A DNA stretch of 64,000 bases, taken from assembly GCA_017859745.1 (NCBI GenBank), contig JAFMML010000002.1, positions 37,488-101,487 of the forward strand. Direction: 5' to 3'. The translations under genes and the position numbers were made by a program. The notes under the pieces are model-generated. The model was not told the origin of the DNA, did no database searches, and worked only from the letters and a program-made list of their open reading frames with translations. Within the stretch, counting starts at the first letter, position 1, and the number at the start of each line of letters is the position of its first letter. Positions 53,709 through 63,007 of the stretch are shown here, piece after piece. The DNA comes from Planctomycetota bacterium. GTDB taxonomy: Bacteria; Planctomycetota; Phycisphaerae; Phycisphaerales; SM1A02.

Positions 53709-55787
53709 TCAATGTGTCCCGGCGTCGAAGCGATCGACGAGCCGCGTGCCGCCGCGGCTCGAGTTCTCCGCATCGACCGCCTCGAGAAAGTCGTCGAGGC
53801 CGATGGAGCCGAGGTTCCGTTCGATGCCGAAGGCGCGGATCGAGACCTCGCGATTCTCGGCGTCGCGGGGGCCGACCACGGCGAGATAGGGGACCTTCAT
53901 GTCCGTGGCCACCTTGACCTTGGCCTGAATCCGCTCGGACCCGTCGTCGACGGTCGCCCGGATGCCGAGGGCCTTCAGCTTCGCGAGCACCTCGGCGGCG
54001 TACGCTTCGCTCTTGTCGCTGATCGGAAGCACTCGGACCTGCTCCGGCGCCAGCCAGCACGGGAACGCTCCGGCGAAGTGCTCGATCAGGACGCCCACGA
54101 ACCGCTCCATCGATCCGAACGGGGCGCGGTGGATCATGACCGGCCGATGGCGCGCGTTGTCGGCGCCGATGTACTCGAGCTCGAATCGCTCCGGCAGGTT
54201 GTAGTCGACCTGCACCGTTCCGAGCTGCCACTCCCGCCCGATCACGTCCTTCACGACGAAGTCGATCTTCGGCCCGTAGAACGCCGCCTCGCCCGGCTCC
54301 TCGGTGAACTTCGCGCCGAGCTCGCGAGCCGCGTCGCGGCAGGCCCGTTCCGCCTTGTCCCAGTTGGCCGGATCGCCCACGTACTTGGTCGAGTCGGGAT
54401 CGCGCAGTCCGACTCGGACCCGGTAGTCGTGCATGCCCAGAGTGCCGAAGATGAGCTTCACGATCGAGAGGCATCCGCGGACCTCCTCGGCGATCTGGTC
54501 CTCCCGGCAGAAGAGATGCGCGTCGTCCTGGGTGAAGCCGCGGACGCGGGTCAGGCCACCGATCTCGCCCGACTGCTCCCAGCGGTACACCGTGCCGAAC
54601 TCCGCGAGTCGCAGCGGCAGATCGCGATAGCTTCGCTGCTCGCTGGCGTAGATCCGAATGTGGTGCGGGCAGTTCATCGGCTTCAGCAGGTAGCCGTCGA
54701 TCTCGCCCTGCTCGAGGCGGTTGGCGAGATCGCCGCACGAGCATCCCTCGCGAGCCAGCTCGTCGATCTGCACGCGATCGACGATCGGGGTGTACTGGCT
54801 GTCCTGGTAGTAGGGGAAGTGGCCGCTGGTGCGGTAGAGATCGAGCTTGCCGATGTGCGGGGTGAAGACCTGGTGGTAGCCCTGCTTGCGGAGTTCCTCG
54901 GAGATGAACTCCTGAAGCTGCTGCCGGACCACGGCGCCGTTGGGCGACCAGAGGATCAGGCCCTGGCCGACCTGCTCGTCGATGTGGAAGAGACGCAACT
55001 GTCGCCCGAGCACGCGGTGGTCCCGCTTCCGCGCCTCCTCGAGCCGCTCGAGGTGCTGCTTCAGCTGCTTCCTGTCCGCGAAGGCGGTGCCGTACACCCG
55101 AGTCAGTCGATCGCTGTTCTCGTCGCCGTGCCAGTAGCTCGAGGCGAGGCTCATCACCTTGAACGCGCCGATCCGGCCGGTCGAAGGCGCGTGCGGCCCG
55201 CGACAGAGGTCCTCCCAGTGGGTGCCGGGCGTCCCGGTCGCGTACCAGGAGAGTTCCGTCGATCCCGCATCGGCGGCGCGCTCGGCGTTGTCGAGCTTGT
55301 ACTTGGACCCCTCGGTCCGCAACTTCTCCATGCCCCGGGCAAGCGGCATCTCGTAGCGGCTGAAGGGGCGGTCCTCCTCGATGATGCGGGACATCTCCTG
55401 CTCGATGCGATCGAAGTCCTCGCTCGAGATCGCGGTTCCCTCGGGCAGGGCCATGTCGTAGTAGAAGCCCTGTTCGACGGGAGGGCCGTAGACCAGTTGC
55501 ACGCCGGGGAACAGGTTCGTGATCGCCTCGGCCATGACGTGGGCGGCGGAGTGGCGCAGCAGGAAGAGGGCGTCGGCGTCCGGCTCGCCCTCGCGGGTCT
55601 TCGCGGTCACCAGGGCCAGCTCGCAGTCGGTCTCGATCGGGGCGGCGAGATCCCGCAGCACGCCATCGACCTTCGCGCCGAGCGCGGCCTTGGCGAGGCC
55701 GGGGCCGATGTCGGCGGCGACCTCGGCGGCGGTGACCGGAGCGTCGTAGGTGCGGGTGGAGCCGTCGGGCAGTCGAATCGCGGGCAT
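53709..55787 (-). CDS. thrS: Threonyl-tRNA synthetase
   Basis: 692 residues. The N-terminal TGS domain, the editing domain with HSAAHVMAEA and a Cys in WEDLCRGPH, the catalytic core (KPMNCPHHIRIYASEQRSYR holding the zinc ligand Cys, and MIHRAPFGSMERFVG) and the anticodon-binding domain (VRVLPISDKSEAYAAEVLAK) are all present. ATG 55787 or an upstream GTG at 55793 may start it; both overlap or touch the nrdR stop, so translation is coupled. In many bacteria thrS leads infC-rpmI-rplT; here about 740 bp separate it from infC. Confidence 0.96.
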   Translation of the reverse strand: MPAIRLPDGSTRTYDAPVTAAEVAADIGPGLAKAALGAKVDGVLRDLAAPIETDCELALVTAKTREGEPDADALFLLRHSAAHVMAEAITNLFPGVQLVYGPPVEQGFYYDMALPEGTAISSEDFDRIEQEMSRIIEEDRPFSRYEMPLARGMEKLRTEGSKYKLDNAERAADAGSTELSWYATGTPGTHWEDLCRGPHAPSTGRIGAFKVMSLASSYWHGDENSDRLTRVYGTAFADRKQLKQHLERLEEARKRDHRVLGRQLRLFHIDEQVGQGLILWSPNGAVVRQQLQEFISEELRKQGYHQVFTPHIGKLDLYRTSGHFPYYQDSQYTPIVDRVQIDELAREGCSCGDLANRLEQGEIDGYLLKPMNCPHHIRIYASEQRSYRDLPLRLAEFGTVYRWEQSGEIGGLTRVRGFTQDDAHLFCREDQIAEEVRGCLSIVKLIFGTLGMHDYRVRVGLRDPDSTKYVGDPANWDKAERACRDAARELGAKFTEEPGEAAFYGPKIDFVVKDVIGREWQLGTVQVDYNLPERFELEYIGADNARHRPVMIHRAPFGSMERFVGVLIEHFAGAFPCWLAPEQVRVLPISDKSEAYAAEVLAKLKALGIRATVDDGSERIQAKVKVATDMKVPYLAVVGPRDAENREVSIRAFGIERNLGSIGLDDFLEAVDAENSSRGGTRLVDRFDAGTH

Positions 55788-55789
55788 GG

Positions 55790-56317
55790 TCACTCCCGGC
55801 CGGTCGGAGGGGTTCCGCCGTCGGCCTCGCTGAAGAGTCTGAGTTGGTCGGCCGGAGGCTGGGGGCGGCCCTCGAGCTCGGCCAACTCGGCTCGGAAGTC
55901 CTCGATCGTCCGGAAGGAGTGGTACTCGCTCGCGTAGCGGATGTACGCCACGGGATCGAGCTCGCGAAGGCCCGCGGCGACCCGGCGGCCGATCTCGAGA
56001 CTCGCGACCTCTCGCTCGTGCTCGCGATGCACCTCGTCCTCGACCTTCCGCACGAGGCCGACCTTCTCCGCCTCGGGAATGGGTCGTTTGCCGCAGGCGG
56101 CCTGGACGCCCTGAAGGACCTTCTGGGGATCGAAGGGAACTCGGGTGCCGTCCTTCTTCACCACCATGAGACGCCCGGTCTTCTCGACCCGTTCATAGGT
56201 GGTGTAGCGGCGGCCGCAGGCGTTGCACTGCCGGCGACGCCGAATGGACGCGCCGCCGTCGATGCTTCGGCTGTCGATCACACGATCGTCGTCGATGTCG
56301 CAATGCGGGCAGCGCAT
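55790..56317 (-). CDS. nrdR: Transcriptional repressor NrdR
   Basis: 175 residues. An N-terminal zinc ribbon (MRCPHCDIDD, then RQCNACGRRYTTYERVE) is followed by an ATP-cone domain (VVKKDGTRVPFDPQKVLQGV). NrdR represses ribonucleotide reductase genes in response to ATP and dATP. A C-terminal extension of about 25 residues is Pro/Glu-rich. No reductase gene is in the window. Confidence 0.95.
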   Translation of the reverse strand: MRCPHCDIDDDRVIDSRSIDGGASIRRRRQCNACGRRYTTYERVEKTGRLMVVKKDGTRVPFDPQKVLQGVQAACGKRPIPEAEKVGLVRKVEDEVHREHEREVASLEIGRRVAAGLRELDPVAYIRYASEYHSFRTIEDFRAELAELEGRPQPPADQLRLFSEADGGTPPTGRE

Positions 56318-56392
56318 GCCTTCATGTTCCGGGGACCGGCGAAGGCGGTCAACCGCCGCCCGCACGAGGCGGCCGCCGGGTCGGCCGGCGAC

Positions 56393-58642
56393 TCAGTCCC
56401 CGAGGCGTTCGACGTCGAAGGAGAGCGTGGCGGCGCCGTCGAGCTCGAACCACTCGATTCGCAGATCCACCGAGGTCTCCTCGGCGAGGGCGAACTCCGC
56501 GATGTCGGCGGTGGCGGCGTGCCGGTCCCAGCGCTCGAAGAGGATCTCGCCGTCCCGGAGCAGGCGAATTCCGTCGTCGGAGACCGTCCGCAGGCGCCAC
56601 CTGCCGGGGGGGAAGACGAGGGTGGTCTCCGCGACGAGACCGAAGCCGTCGGCAGGCATCGCCCGAGCGGAGGCGTCGGCGGCCAGCGACGGCACCGCGG
56701 CGGGACCGGACATTCCGAAGTCGAACTCGATGGCCGGCACCGTGACCAGAGCGCCGCCGTTCTCCAGCAGCGTCGCGATCTCCGCGTCGGCGGCGGCACG
56801 CCACCGCTTCGGATCGTCGCGGGGATCGGTCGGCGAGCGGAAGAGGCGAACCGTCCAGTTCGCCGGCGCCAACAGGCCTTCGGTCTCGAATCGCCCCCGA
56901 TCGTGGGAGACCCGCAGGCGATAGGGGCAGACCCGTCCCGGGCGCTCGCAGATCACCTCGACGGTGCCATCTCCGCGCAACAGCGTCCGGAGACTGCCCG
57001 CACCCAGCACCTGCGCGCCGGTCGCCTCCGCCCCGAGCAGGCGGTACCGGTCCTTCGCCATCGACCGGTCGACGACCGAGAGCAGGGGACGGTCCCATGC
57101 GTAGGGGCCCCACTCGGTCATCACGATTCGCTCGCGGCCGGCAAGCTTGGATCGGGCACCGATCGGCGTGCCGCGCCCGGGCAGGTTCTGCGCGAGGACC
57201 TCGAGATCGACCTCGGGCGTCATGGCCGGCTCGGGACCTTCGCGGAGGGTGCTCCGACTGGCATCGTCGGCCACCAGCTCGGTGCCGACGTCGGTGAAGC
57301 GATTGCCAGCGACGACGGCCGCCTCGGTGCGAAGCAGTTCGATGGCGATCTCGTCGCCGTCGAAGAGGTTTCTCGCCACCACCTCGTCCCGCGATTCGGT
57401 TCCGTTGGCCGCCGACCACGGCAAGGTGGCGAGGTGGGGATCCTCGTCCCACCACAGGCGGACTCCGCAGGCGTTGTCTCGGAAGCGATTGGCGAGGATC
57501 CGGTTCCCGCGTCCGTGCTCGATGTTCACGCCCCCGCGCTCGGCGCCGTATCCCAGTCTCCCGTTGCCGACGAAGTCGTTGTCGACGATCAGCGAATCCG
57601 AGCCGTACCCGGCCCAGACGCCGCAGATTCCGCAGCCGTCCATGCGGTTGCCGGCGATGACGACCCCTCTTGAAAAGGTCGTTTCGATCCCGTGCGCCAC
57701 CGCATGGGAGACGTCGTTGCCAAGCAGGACGTTGCGGGTGTTCCCCCGGCCGAGGTGCCATCCGACATCGCCGTCGGTGGGCTCGGAGTCGTCGCGTCGC
57801 GAGACTTCCCCCAGGGCCTCCCGTCCCGCGAAGGCGAAGATCCCGTCGCCGCCGTGGGTCGCCGAGTTGAAGGCGATCACGTTGTCGGTGCACTGCTCGA
57901 ACAGCAGGATCCCCGCGGAATCCTGGCCGCGGTTGTAGACGCCGTGGCTGTACCCGCGAACGCAGAAGTCGAACGCGTTCCGCGCGATCCGGTTGAAGCT
58001 CGATCGCCAGAGGGCGAGCCCCCAGCCGGAGAGGAAGGAGCAGTCGTTGTCGTGGATCCTCGCGCGCTCGACCCGATCGAGCAGGATGCCGTTCTGGGTC
58101 CGGCGCACGAAGAGGTCTCGAATCGTCACGTCGTCGGAGTCCCGGACCAGCAGGCCCGCTCCGTAGCGGTCGGCCCACTCGCCGTCGTCGTTCTCGTGGG
58201 GACGCAGCCAGTCCTCGACGGCCTCTCGTTCCGGTGTCGAGCGAAGCCGCGTGGCGAAGTTGTCCGAGAGATCCAGGTTGGCGATGGTTGCGCCGTCGGC
58301 CTCCTCGACCTTCACACCGACCTTGAACCCCGACACTCCGCCATTGGCGAGGGTCACGTTGGGGGCCGCGACGACGATGCCGATCCCAGAGAAGGTGTCG
58401 GGGTCGGCATCCGGAGGAGCCCCGCGAAGCGTGCCGCCGATCTCGACGAGGATTCCCTCGGCGACGATGCGGACGACGCCGTCGCCGTTGCGGTCGGCGA
58501 TCGGGCCATCGGCGATCCGCAGGCGGCAGCTCGTCGTGACGATGACGTCGTCGCGGTCTACGACGATCTCGACCGGCGGCGTTGCGAAGGCGAGGGAGGC
58601 GATCGGCAGCGAGGCGATTGCGAGGACCGTCCGCGGAGACAT
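56393..58642 (-). CDS. Large secreted parallel beta-helix (NosD-like) protein with a PA14-like C-terminal domain
   Basis: 749 residues beginning with a signal peptide (MSPRTVLAIASLPIASLAFA). Residues 40-470 consist of beta-helix coils with Asn and Asp turns, for example VTLANGGVSGFKVGVKVEEA, RARIHDNDCSFLSGWGLALW and GVVIAGNRMDGCGICGVWAG, the type seen in NosD and carbohydrate-active proteins. The last 130 residues include a PA14-like segment (WRLRTVSDDGIRLLRDGEIL, then RIEWFELDGAATLSF), a carbohydrate-binding beta barrel. It begins 1 bp after frr and is thus translated with the pyrH-frr transcript. No catalytic residues are assigned. Confidence 0.8.
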   Translation of the reverse strand: MSPRTVLAIASLPIASLAFATPPVEIVVDRDDVIVTTSCRLRIADGPIADRNGDGVVRIVAEGILVEIGGTLRGAPPDADPDTFSGIGIVVAAPNVTLANGGVSGFKVGVKVEEADGATIANLDLSDNFATRLRSTPEREAVEDWLRPHENDDGEWADRYGAGLLVRDSDDVTIRDLFVRRTQNGILLDRVERARIHDNDCSFLSGWGLALWRSSFNRIARNAFDFCVRGYSHGVYNRGQDSAGILLFEQCTDNVIAFNSATHGGDGIFAFAGREALGEVSRRDDSEPTDGDVGWHLGRGNTRNVLLGNDVSHAVAHGIETTFSRGVVIAGNRMDGCGICGVWAGYGSDSLIVDNDFVGNGRLGYGAERGGVNIEHGRGNRILANRFRDNACGVRLWWDEDPHLATLPWSAANGTESRDEVVARNLFDGDEIAIELLRTEAAVVAGNRFTDVGTELVADDASRSTLREGPEPAMTPEVDLEVLAQNLPGRGTPIGARSKLAGRERIVMTEWGPYAWDRPLLSVVDRSMAKDRYRLLGAEATGAQVLGAGSLRTLLRGDGTVEVICERPGRVCPYRLRVSHDRGRFETEGLLAPANWTVRLFRSPTDPRDDPKRWRAAADAEIATLLENGGALVTVPAIEFDFGMSGPAAVPSLAADASARAMPADGFGLVAETTLVFPPGRWRLRTVSDDGIRLLRDGEILFERWDRHAATADIAEFALAEETSVDLRIEWFELDGAATLSFDVERLGD

Positions 58643-58643
58643 C

Positions 58644-59210
58644 TCAGATCTCCTCGATCTCCGTGGTCTTTCGCGAGGAGAGATCCTCCACCTTGTCGGT
58701 CGAGGACTTGGTGAGGTCGTCGATGCGGCTCTTGGCCCGCTTGAGATCGTCCTCGGAAATCTCCGAGGAGAGGCGATCGAGGTGCTTGTTGGCGTCGCGC
58801 CGCTCGTTGCGAATCGCGACCTTGGCGTCCTCGGCCATCTTCTTGACCTGTCCGACGAGCTGCTTGCGCCGCTCGGCGGAGGGCGGCGGCACGTTGATCC
58901 GGATCGACCCGCCGTCGACCTGCGGATTGAGGCCGAGGCCCGACCGTTCGATCGCCTTGACGATCTCGTTCTTCGCCCCGGGATCGAACGGCTTGACCAC
59001 GAGCTGCGTCGCCTCGGCGACGCTGATGGCGGCAAGCTCACGCAGATCCGTCGAGCTGCCGTAGTAGTCGACCTTGATGTACTCGAGCAGGGCGGTGGTC
59101 GCACGGCCCGTGCGAATGCCGCGGAGTTCCCGCTGGAGGTAGTCGACCGACTTCTCCATCCGGTCGAGGCATTCGAGTTCGATGGTGTCGGGATCGCCGG
59201 GGGTGTCCAT
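58644..59210 (-). CDS. frr: Ribosome recycling factor
   Basis: The 188-residue protein splits post-termination ribosomes with EF-G. The three-helix bundle is evident: RMEKSVDYLQRELRGIRTGR, then IKVDYYGSSTDLRELAAISV and the C-terminal AEDAKVAIRNERRDANKHLD helix. ATG 59210 gives the normal N-terminus. It is 75 bp after pyrH, in the conserved order pyrH-frr. Confidence 0.97.
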   Translation of the reverse strand: MDTPGDPDTIELECLDRMEKSVDYLQRELRGIRTGRATTALLEYIKVDYYGSSTDLRELAAISVAEATQLVVKPFDPGAKNEIVKAIERSGLGLNPQVDGGSIRINVPPPSAERRKQLVGQVKKMAEDAKVAIRNERRDANKHLDRLSSEISEDDLKRAKSRIDDLTKSSTDKVEDLSSRKTTEIEEI

Positions 59211-59285
59211 GGACCTTGGGGCCTCCGCCGGCAAGACGCCGGCTCGATCGATGCGCTTGCGTCGCGGCGGCCGCGACGTTGGAAG

Positions 59286-60029
59286 TCAGGAGCGTACCGG
59301 CTCCGCAGGCACTCCGGAGTGCACCAGGGTCCCGATCGCATCGCCGGAGACCGCCTGGCGGATGTTTCCGTCGCCTCGGAAGTCGAAGACTCGGATCGGC
59401 AGATCGTGCTCCATGCACATGGTCATCGCGGTGAGGTCCATGACCCCGAGCTGGCGCTCGATCGCCTCGCCGAACGTCAGCTCCTCGTAGCGGACCGCAT
59501 CGGGGTGGGTCTTGGGGTCGGCGGAATAGACGCCGTCGACCTTGGTGGCCTTCAGAAGCACATCCGCACCGAGTTCGACCGCTCGGAGGCTCGCGCAGGT
59601 GTCGGTGGTGAAGAACGGATTGCCGGTGCCCGCCACGAGGATCACCACCCGCCCCTTCTCGAGGTGCCGCAGGGCTCTGGGCCGGATGAAGGGTTCGGCG
59701 ACGGCGGTCAAGGCGATCGCGGACATCACTCGGCTGTCGAGGCCTTCGGTGCGGAGCGCCTCCTTCAGCGCCATGCCGTTGATGACGGTCCCGAGCATCC
59801 CCATGTAGTCCGCGGTGGACTGGTCGATGGTCCCGTTTCGGGCCATCTCGGCCCCCCGGATGATGTTGCCTCCGCCGACGACCACGGCCATCTCGACGCC
59901 GGTGGCCGCCGCCGCGGCGATCTCGCGGGCGATCACGGCGAGGGATTCGGGCGCGATGCCCAGTTCTCCGGGCGGGCCGAAGCTCTCGCCGCTGATCTTG
60001 AGGACGACACGTCGGCGATGGGTGGGCAT
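59286..60029 (-). CDS. pyrH: UMP kinase
   Basis: 247 residues, an amino acid kinase fold enzyme that turns UMP into UDP. VVLKISGESFG at the N-terminus, VVGGGNIIRGAEM, YMGMLGTVINGMAL (UMP site), GTGNPFFTTDT and VDGVYSADPKTHPDA all match. rpsB and tsf, often upstream, are missing; instead a promoter region and a divergent operon follow. Confidence 0.97.
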   Translation of the reverse strand: MPTHRRRVVLKISGESFGPPGELGIAPESLAVIAREIAAAAATGVEMAVVVGGGNIIRGAEMARNGTIDQSTADYMGMLGTVINGMALKEALRTEGLDSRVMSAIALTAVAEPFIRPRALRHLEKGRVVILVAGTGNPFFTTDTCASLRAVELGADVLLKATKVDGVYSADPKTHPDAVRYEELTFGEAIERQLGVMDLTAMTMCMEHDLPIRVFDFRGDGNIRQAVSGDAIGTLVHSGVPAEPVRS

Positions 60030-60068
60030 GGGGCGTTCCGGTTGGCGAGCGAGACCGTCTCTGGATCG

Positions 60069-60097
60069 ATTGGACCGGTTGTGCGGAGCAGGGTCAA
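60069..60097 (-). promoter_or_regulatory. Putative promoter of the pyrH-frr-beta-helix operon
   Basis: On the minus strand TTGACC (60092-60097) is followed by 17 bp and TCCAAT (60069-60074), matching the -35 at five and the -10 at four of six positions. It lies about 40 bp before the pyrH ATG. Confidence 0.5.
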
Positions 60098-60130
60098 GTG
60101 CTCCGGTTCCAAACTAGGATGTTCGGAGGA

Positions 60131-60146
60131 CGTGATCCGCGTCACG
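60131..60146. promoter_or_regulatory. CRP/FNR-type palindrome CGTGA-N6-TCACG
   Basis: A perfect 5+5 inverted repeat with 6-bp spacing, close to the TGTGA-N6-TCACA site of CRP-family regulators. It is 59 bp before the VWA operon and about 100 bp before pyrH on the other strand, so it could serve either. No CRP-like gene is in the window. Confidence 0.45.
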
Positions 60147-60204
60147 GTTTGGCGATCGATGGAGCGATCGTCGTTCCCAGCCCCCAGCACGAGGCGCCAC
60201 GGGC

Positions 60205-61239
60205 ATGTCAGAACCCCTCAGCGCATCCGACGGCTCGCCACGGGATCGTCCCCGGGCTGCGCCGGGGCCGTCGGGATCGCCCGCGGAATCGACGTGGGTC
60301 CCGATGCGACTGCTTCGGGCGTTGCGGCGACTCTGCGACGCCGCGCCGCAGTTGCGCGAGGATCGACGACGTCGAGCCGTTCGCAGGAGGTGGATCGCAT
60401 TGGGCGTGGCCGCCGCGATCTCGATCGCCGTCAACCTGGCGCTGCTGGTGGCGTTCGACGGTCTTTGGAGCGGATCGGTTGCACGCCCGAAGGCGTCGCC
60501 GGTGGAACTGGTCGAACTCCCCGAACTCCCCGAGCCCTTCGACGAGCCGCCCCCCGCGACGCCTGCGGAGACCTCCTTCGACGCGCCTTCGACGCTGCCG
60601 GAGTTTGCGCCGCTGCCGCTCGCCGCCGCGCCGGCGGAGATCGCCCTCGAGACCGCGACTGCGGTGGTGGCTCCCGGTGTGGGCGGGCCGGCGCTCGACT
60701 CGGCGGGCACGGGCGGCACGACGTTCTTCGGGGTGTCCGCTCGAGGTCGTCGAATCGGATACGTCGTCGACGTGTCGGCCAGCATGGAGGGCGGGGGACG
60801 CCTCTGGGTGGCGCTCGACGAACTCAAGCGATCCTTGTCGGCGTTGCCGGATCACACCTGGTTCCACGTCGCGCTCTTCTCCAACGACGTGGTCGTGCCG
60901 CCCTTTCAACCCGGCTGGCTTCGGGCGACCGACGAGAACCTCGAACGCATGACCGGCTGGCTCGATCGCGAGGTCTCGACGGGAGGCGGCACCCGGCCCG
61001 GCGGGGCGTTCCAGAGGCTCTTCGGTCTCGATCCGCCGCCGGACGCGATCTTCTTCTTGACCGATGGCGAGGTGCCGCCGGACACCCCCTCGCTGGTGCA
61101 GCGCCTCAATCAGCGACTGCAGCGAGCCGTGGTCAACACCGTCGCGTTCGGCAGCGAGGCCGGGAGGGCGCCGCTGGAGCGCATCGCCAGCGACTCCTCC
61201 GGTGCGTTCAGGTTCGTGCCGGTGGGGGGGCGACGATGA
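60205..61239 (+). CDS. Membrane-anchored von Willebrand A domain protein
   Basis: 344 residues. A polar arginine-rich N-terminus, one transmembrane helix (about 63-84) and a proline-rich linker lead to a VWA domain from about 172. The metal-ion-dependent adhesion site is complete: DVSAS at 189-193, a Thr in GGGTRPGGA and an Asp in FFLTDGEVP. The domain should face the periplasm, holding a divalent ion and binding a partner protein. It is the first of six overlapping genes that include ExbB and two ExbD proteins. The start could also be an internal ATG (codon 34). Confidence 0.85.
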   Translation: MSEPLSASDGSPRDRPRAAPGPSGSPAESTWVPMRLLRALRRLCDAAPQLREDRRRRAVRRRWIALGVAAAISIAVNLALLVAFDGLWSGSVARPKASPVELVELPELPEPFDEPPPATPAETSFDAPSTLPEFAPLPLAAAPAEIALETATAVVAPGVGGPALDSAGTGGTTFFGVSARGRRIGYVVDVSASMEGGGRLWVALDELKRSLSALPDHTWFHVALFSNDVVVPPFQPGWLRATDENLERMTGWLDREVSTGGGTRPGGAFQRLFGLDPPPDAIFFLTDGEVPPDTPSLVQRLNQRLQRAVVNTVAFGSEAGRAPLERIASDSSGAFRFVPVGGRR

Positions 61240-62294
61240 TTCGCCGATGCCGTTCGAGGCGTCTCGCCGTGCTTGCTCAGAGTCTCGGCGCGGTGCCGAT
61301 CCTCGCGGGGGCCGCGTCGGCGGACGAGCCGATCGTCGTGCACCGGCGGGATGGGGGGCTGAGCGAACGCGGCGTGCTGGAGTCGCTCGGTCCCGATGGA
61401 CTGCGATGGACCACGGCCGACGGCATGGACCGACGCGATCGCTGGTCGGCGTTGCGGGAGGTCGAGGGTCTCGACGCCGCCCATCGGCCGCTGCTTGCCG
61501 ATGGCACGCTGCTGTGGCGGGCGACGAACCGACTCGAGCGGGGGGAGATCGCCCTGGCCGCGCCGCTGTTCGGCGACCTCGCCGACCGTTGGAGCGGCGA
61601 AGGCTCGCTGAGGCAAGTCGAGGCGATGGTCGGCCTGATCCGTTGTCGAAGTCGGTTGGGCGATCCGGTCGGGGCGGCTCTGGCGTCGCTGGAACTGCTC
61701 GAGCTCGAAGATGGCCGCGACGTCGCCGCCGGGCTCGAGCGTCTGCCGGGTGGATGGCCGGTGGAAGCCTCGCTTCTGGCAGTCGATCCCCTCGGCGAGG
61801 ACGCGGCGAGACTGCGGGTCGGCCTTCGACGGTTCGCGGAGTCTCGAGTCGCCGAACGAGCGGCCTGGATCGAGACGGTGCTGTTGGGCTCGCCGGCGCC
61901 CGAAGGCGGGACCTCGGCCGAGCAAGACGCGCTCGCCTCGCTTTGCATGGCGCTCCGCTCCCTCGACGATCGATCGCCGACGACGCTGCTCGCCGAGCGG
62001 GATGAGCGTCTCGCCGACGCCGCGACGCCCGCCGAGGAACGCTGGATCCATGCACGAATCGCCGCGACGCTCGCGGGCGAGTCGGATCCCGATCTCCGTC
62101 GCCGAGGCCTGCTCGAGTGGTTGTGCATCCCTGCCAGACATCCGGAGTCCGTCGAGGCGCCGCTGGCGTTTCGAGCCGCAGCCGCCGTGGCGGCGGAACT
62201 GGGCGAGGACGATCTCGCCTGGCGACTCTCTCGCGCCGCCGCACGTGCGGTCGAGGATCTCCGTTCGCGTCCCGTACCAAGGACCACGCCGTGA
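61236..62294 (+). CDS. Secreted helical protein of unknown function in the VWA-ExbBD operon
   Basis: 352 residues starting at ATG 61236, overlapping the previous stop (ATGA). A signal peptide (RRLAVLAQSLGAVPILAGAA, then SADEP) is followed by a short beta segment (IVVHRRDGGLSERGVLESLG) and then a long run of helix pairs rich in Leu, Ala and Arg (GLIRCRSRLGDPVGAALASL and others) like tetratricopeptide repeats, although no canonical TPR residues are clear. The operon position suggests that it is a periplasmic partner of the VWA or ExbBD proteins. Confidence 0.75.
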   Translation: MIRRCRSRRLAVLAQSLGAVPILAGAASADEPIVVHRRDGGLSERGVLESLGPDGLRWTTADGMDRRDRWSALREVEGLDAAHRPLLADGTLLWRATNRLERGEIALAAPLFGDLADRWSGEGSLRQVEAMVGLIRCRSRLGDPVGAALASLELLELEDGRDVAAGLERLPGGWPVEASLLAVDPLGEDAARLRVGLRRFAESRVAERAAWIETVLLGSPAPEGGTSAEQDALASLCMALRSLDDRSPTTLLAERDERLADAATPAEERWIHARIAATLAGESDPDLRRRGLLEWLCIPARHPESVEAPLAFRAAAAVAAELGEDDLAWRLSRAAARAVEDLRSRPVPRTTP

Positions 62295-63007
62295 CCCTGA
62301 TCGCGACCGCACTTCCCATCGTCGAGGCGCCCGCTTCCGGTGGCGACCCCTTCAAGTTCCTGACCGGCGGCGGCATCGTCGGCTTCATCGTGCTGGGCCT
62401 CAGTCTGGTCGCCGCCGGACTGGTCGTGGTCCTGTCCCTCCGCATCCGTCGCAGCGTGCTGGTCCCGCCCCAGAGCGTCTCGACGCTGCGGGAACTCCTG
62501 TCCCGCGGTCGCCCCGAAGAGGCGCTGGAGCACTGCCTGATGGCCGAGCACGACAGCTTCCTCTGTCGGATCCTGGGGCCGGGACTGACCCGGTATCTGC
62601 GATCGGGCTTCGGTGCCCTCGAACTGCGGAGCACGCTCGAGGAGGCCGGAGCCGAGGAGACGGCTCGCCTCTATCGAGCCACCGACGCCCTCGGGGTGAT
62701 CGGCTCGGTGGCGCCGCTGCTCGGCCTCCTCGGCACCGTGCAGGGCATGATCGGCGCCTTCGACACCGTCGCGACGAGCGCCGTCAGCGATCCGGGCTAC
62801 TACGAGCGCCTCGCCGGGAACATCAGTCTCGCCCTCATCACGACCCTGCAGGGGCTCGTGGTCGCGATCCCGTGCGTGATCCTGTTCTCCTTCTTCCGGA
62901 ACCGCATCGACGCCATCGCGGCGGAGGCGGCGCGGGAGATCGATCGCCTCACCCTGCTGCTCGAGTCGCCGCCGGGAGAGGATGCGGGAGGTTCGAACGC
63001 GTCATGA
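62291..63007 (+). CDS. MotA/TolQ/ExbB proton channel family protein
   Basis: 238 residues starting at GTG 62291 (GTGA overlap). The topology is that of ExbB/TolQ: an N-terminal membrane segment (IVGFIVLGLSLVAAGLVVVL), a cytoplasmic domain with LRELLSRGRPEEALEHCLMA, then the paired helices with IGSVAPLLGLLGTVQGMIGA (the family signature) and LITTLQGLVVAIPCVILFSF. It would form the stator pentamer that uses the proton gradient. It is coupled to exbD by an ATGA overlap. Confidence 0.92.
   Translation: MTLIATALPIVEAPASGGDPFKFLTGGGIVGFIVLGLSLVAAGLVVVLSLRIRRSVLVPPQSVSTLRELLSRGRPEEALEHCLMAEHDSFLCRILGPGLTRYLRSGFGALELRSTLEEAGAEETARLYRATDALGVIGSVAPLLGLLGTVQGMIGAFDTVATSAVSDPGYYERLAGNISLALITTLQGLVVAIPCVILFSFFRNRIDAIAAEAAREIDRLTLLLESPPGEDAGGSNAS

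Noticed and set aside
58251..61235. A 1347-codon plus-strand frame crossing the beta-helix, frr and pyrH genes into 61236-62294
   Set aside because: Only the last 352 codons from ATG 61236 have a signal peptide and coupling to neighbours. The upstream part is antisense to known genes.
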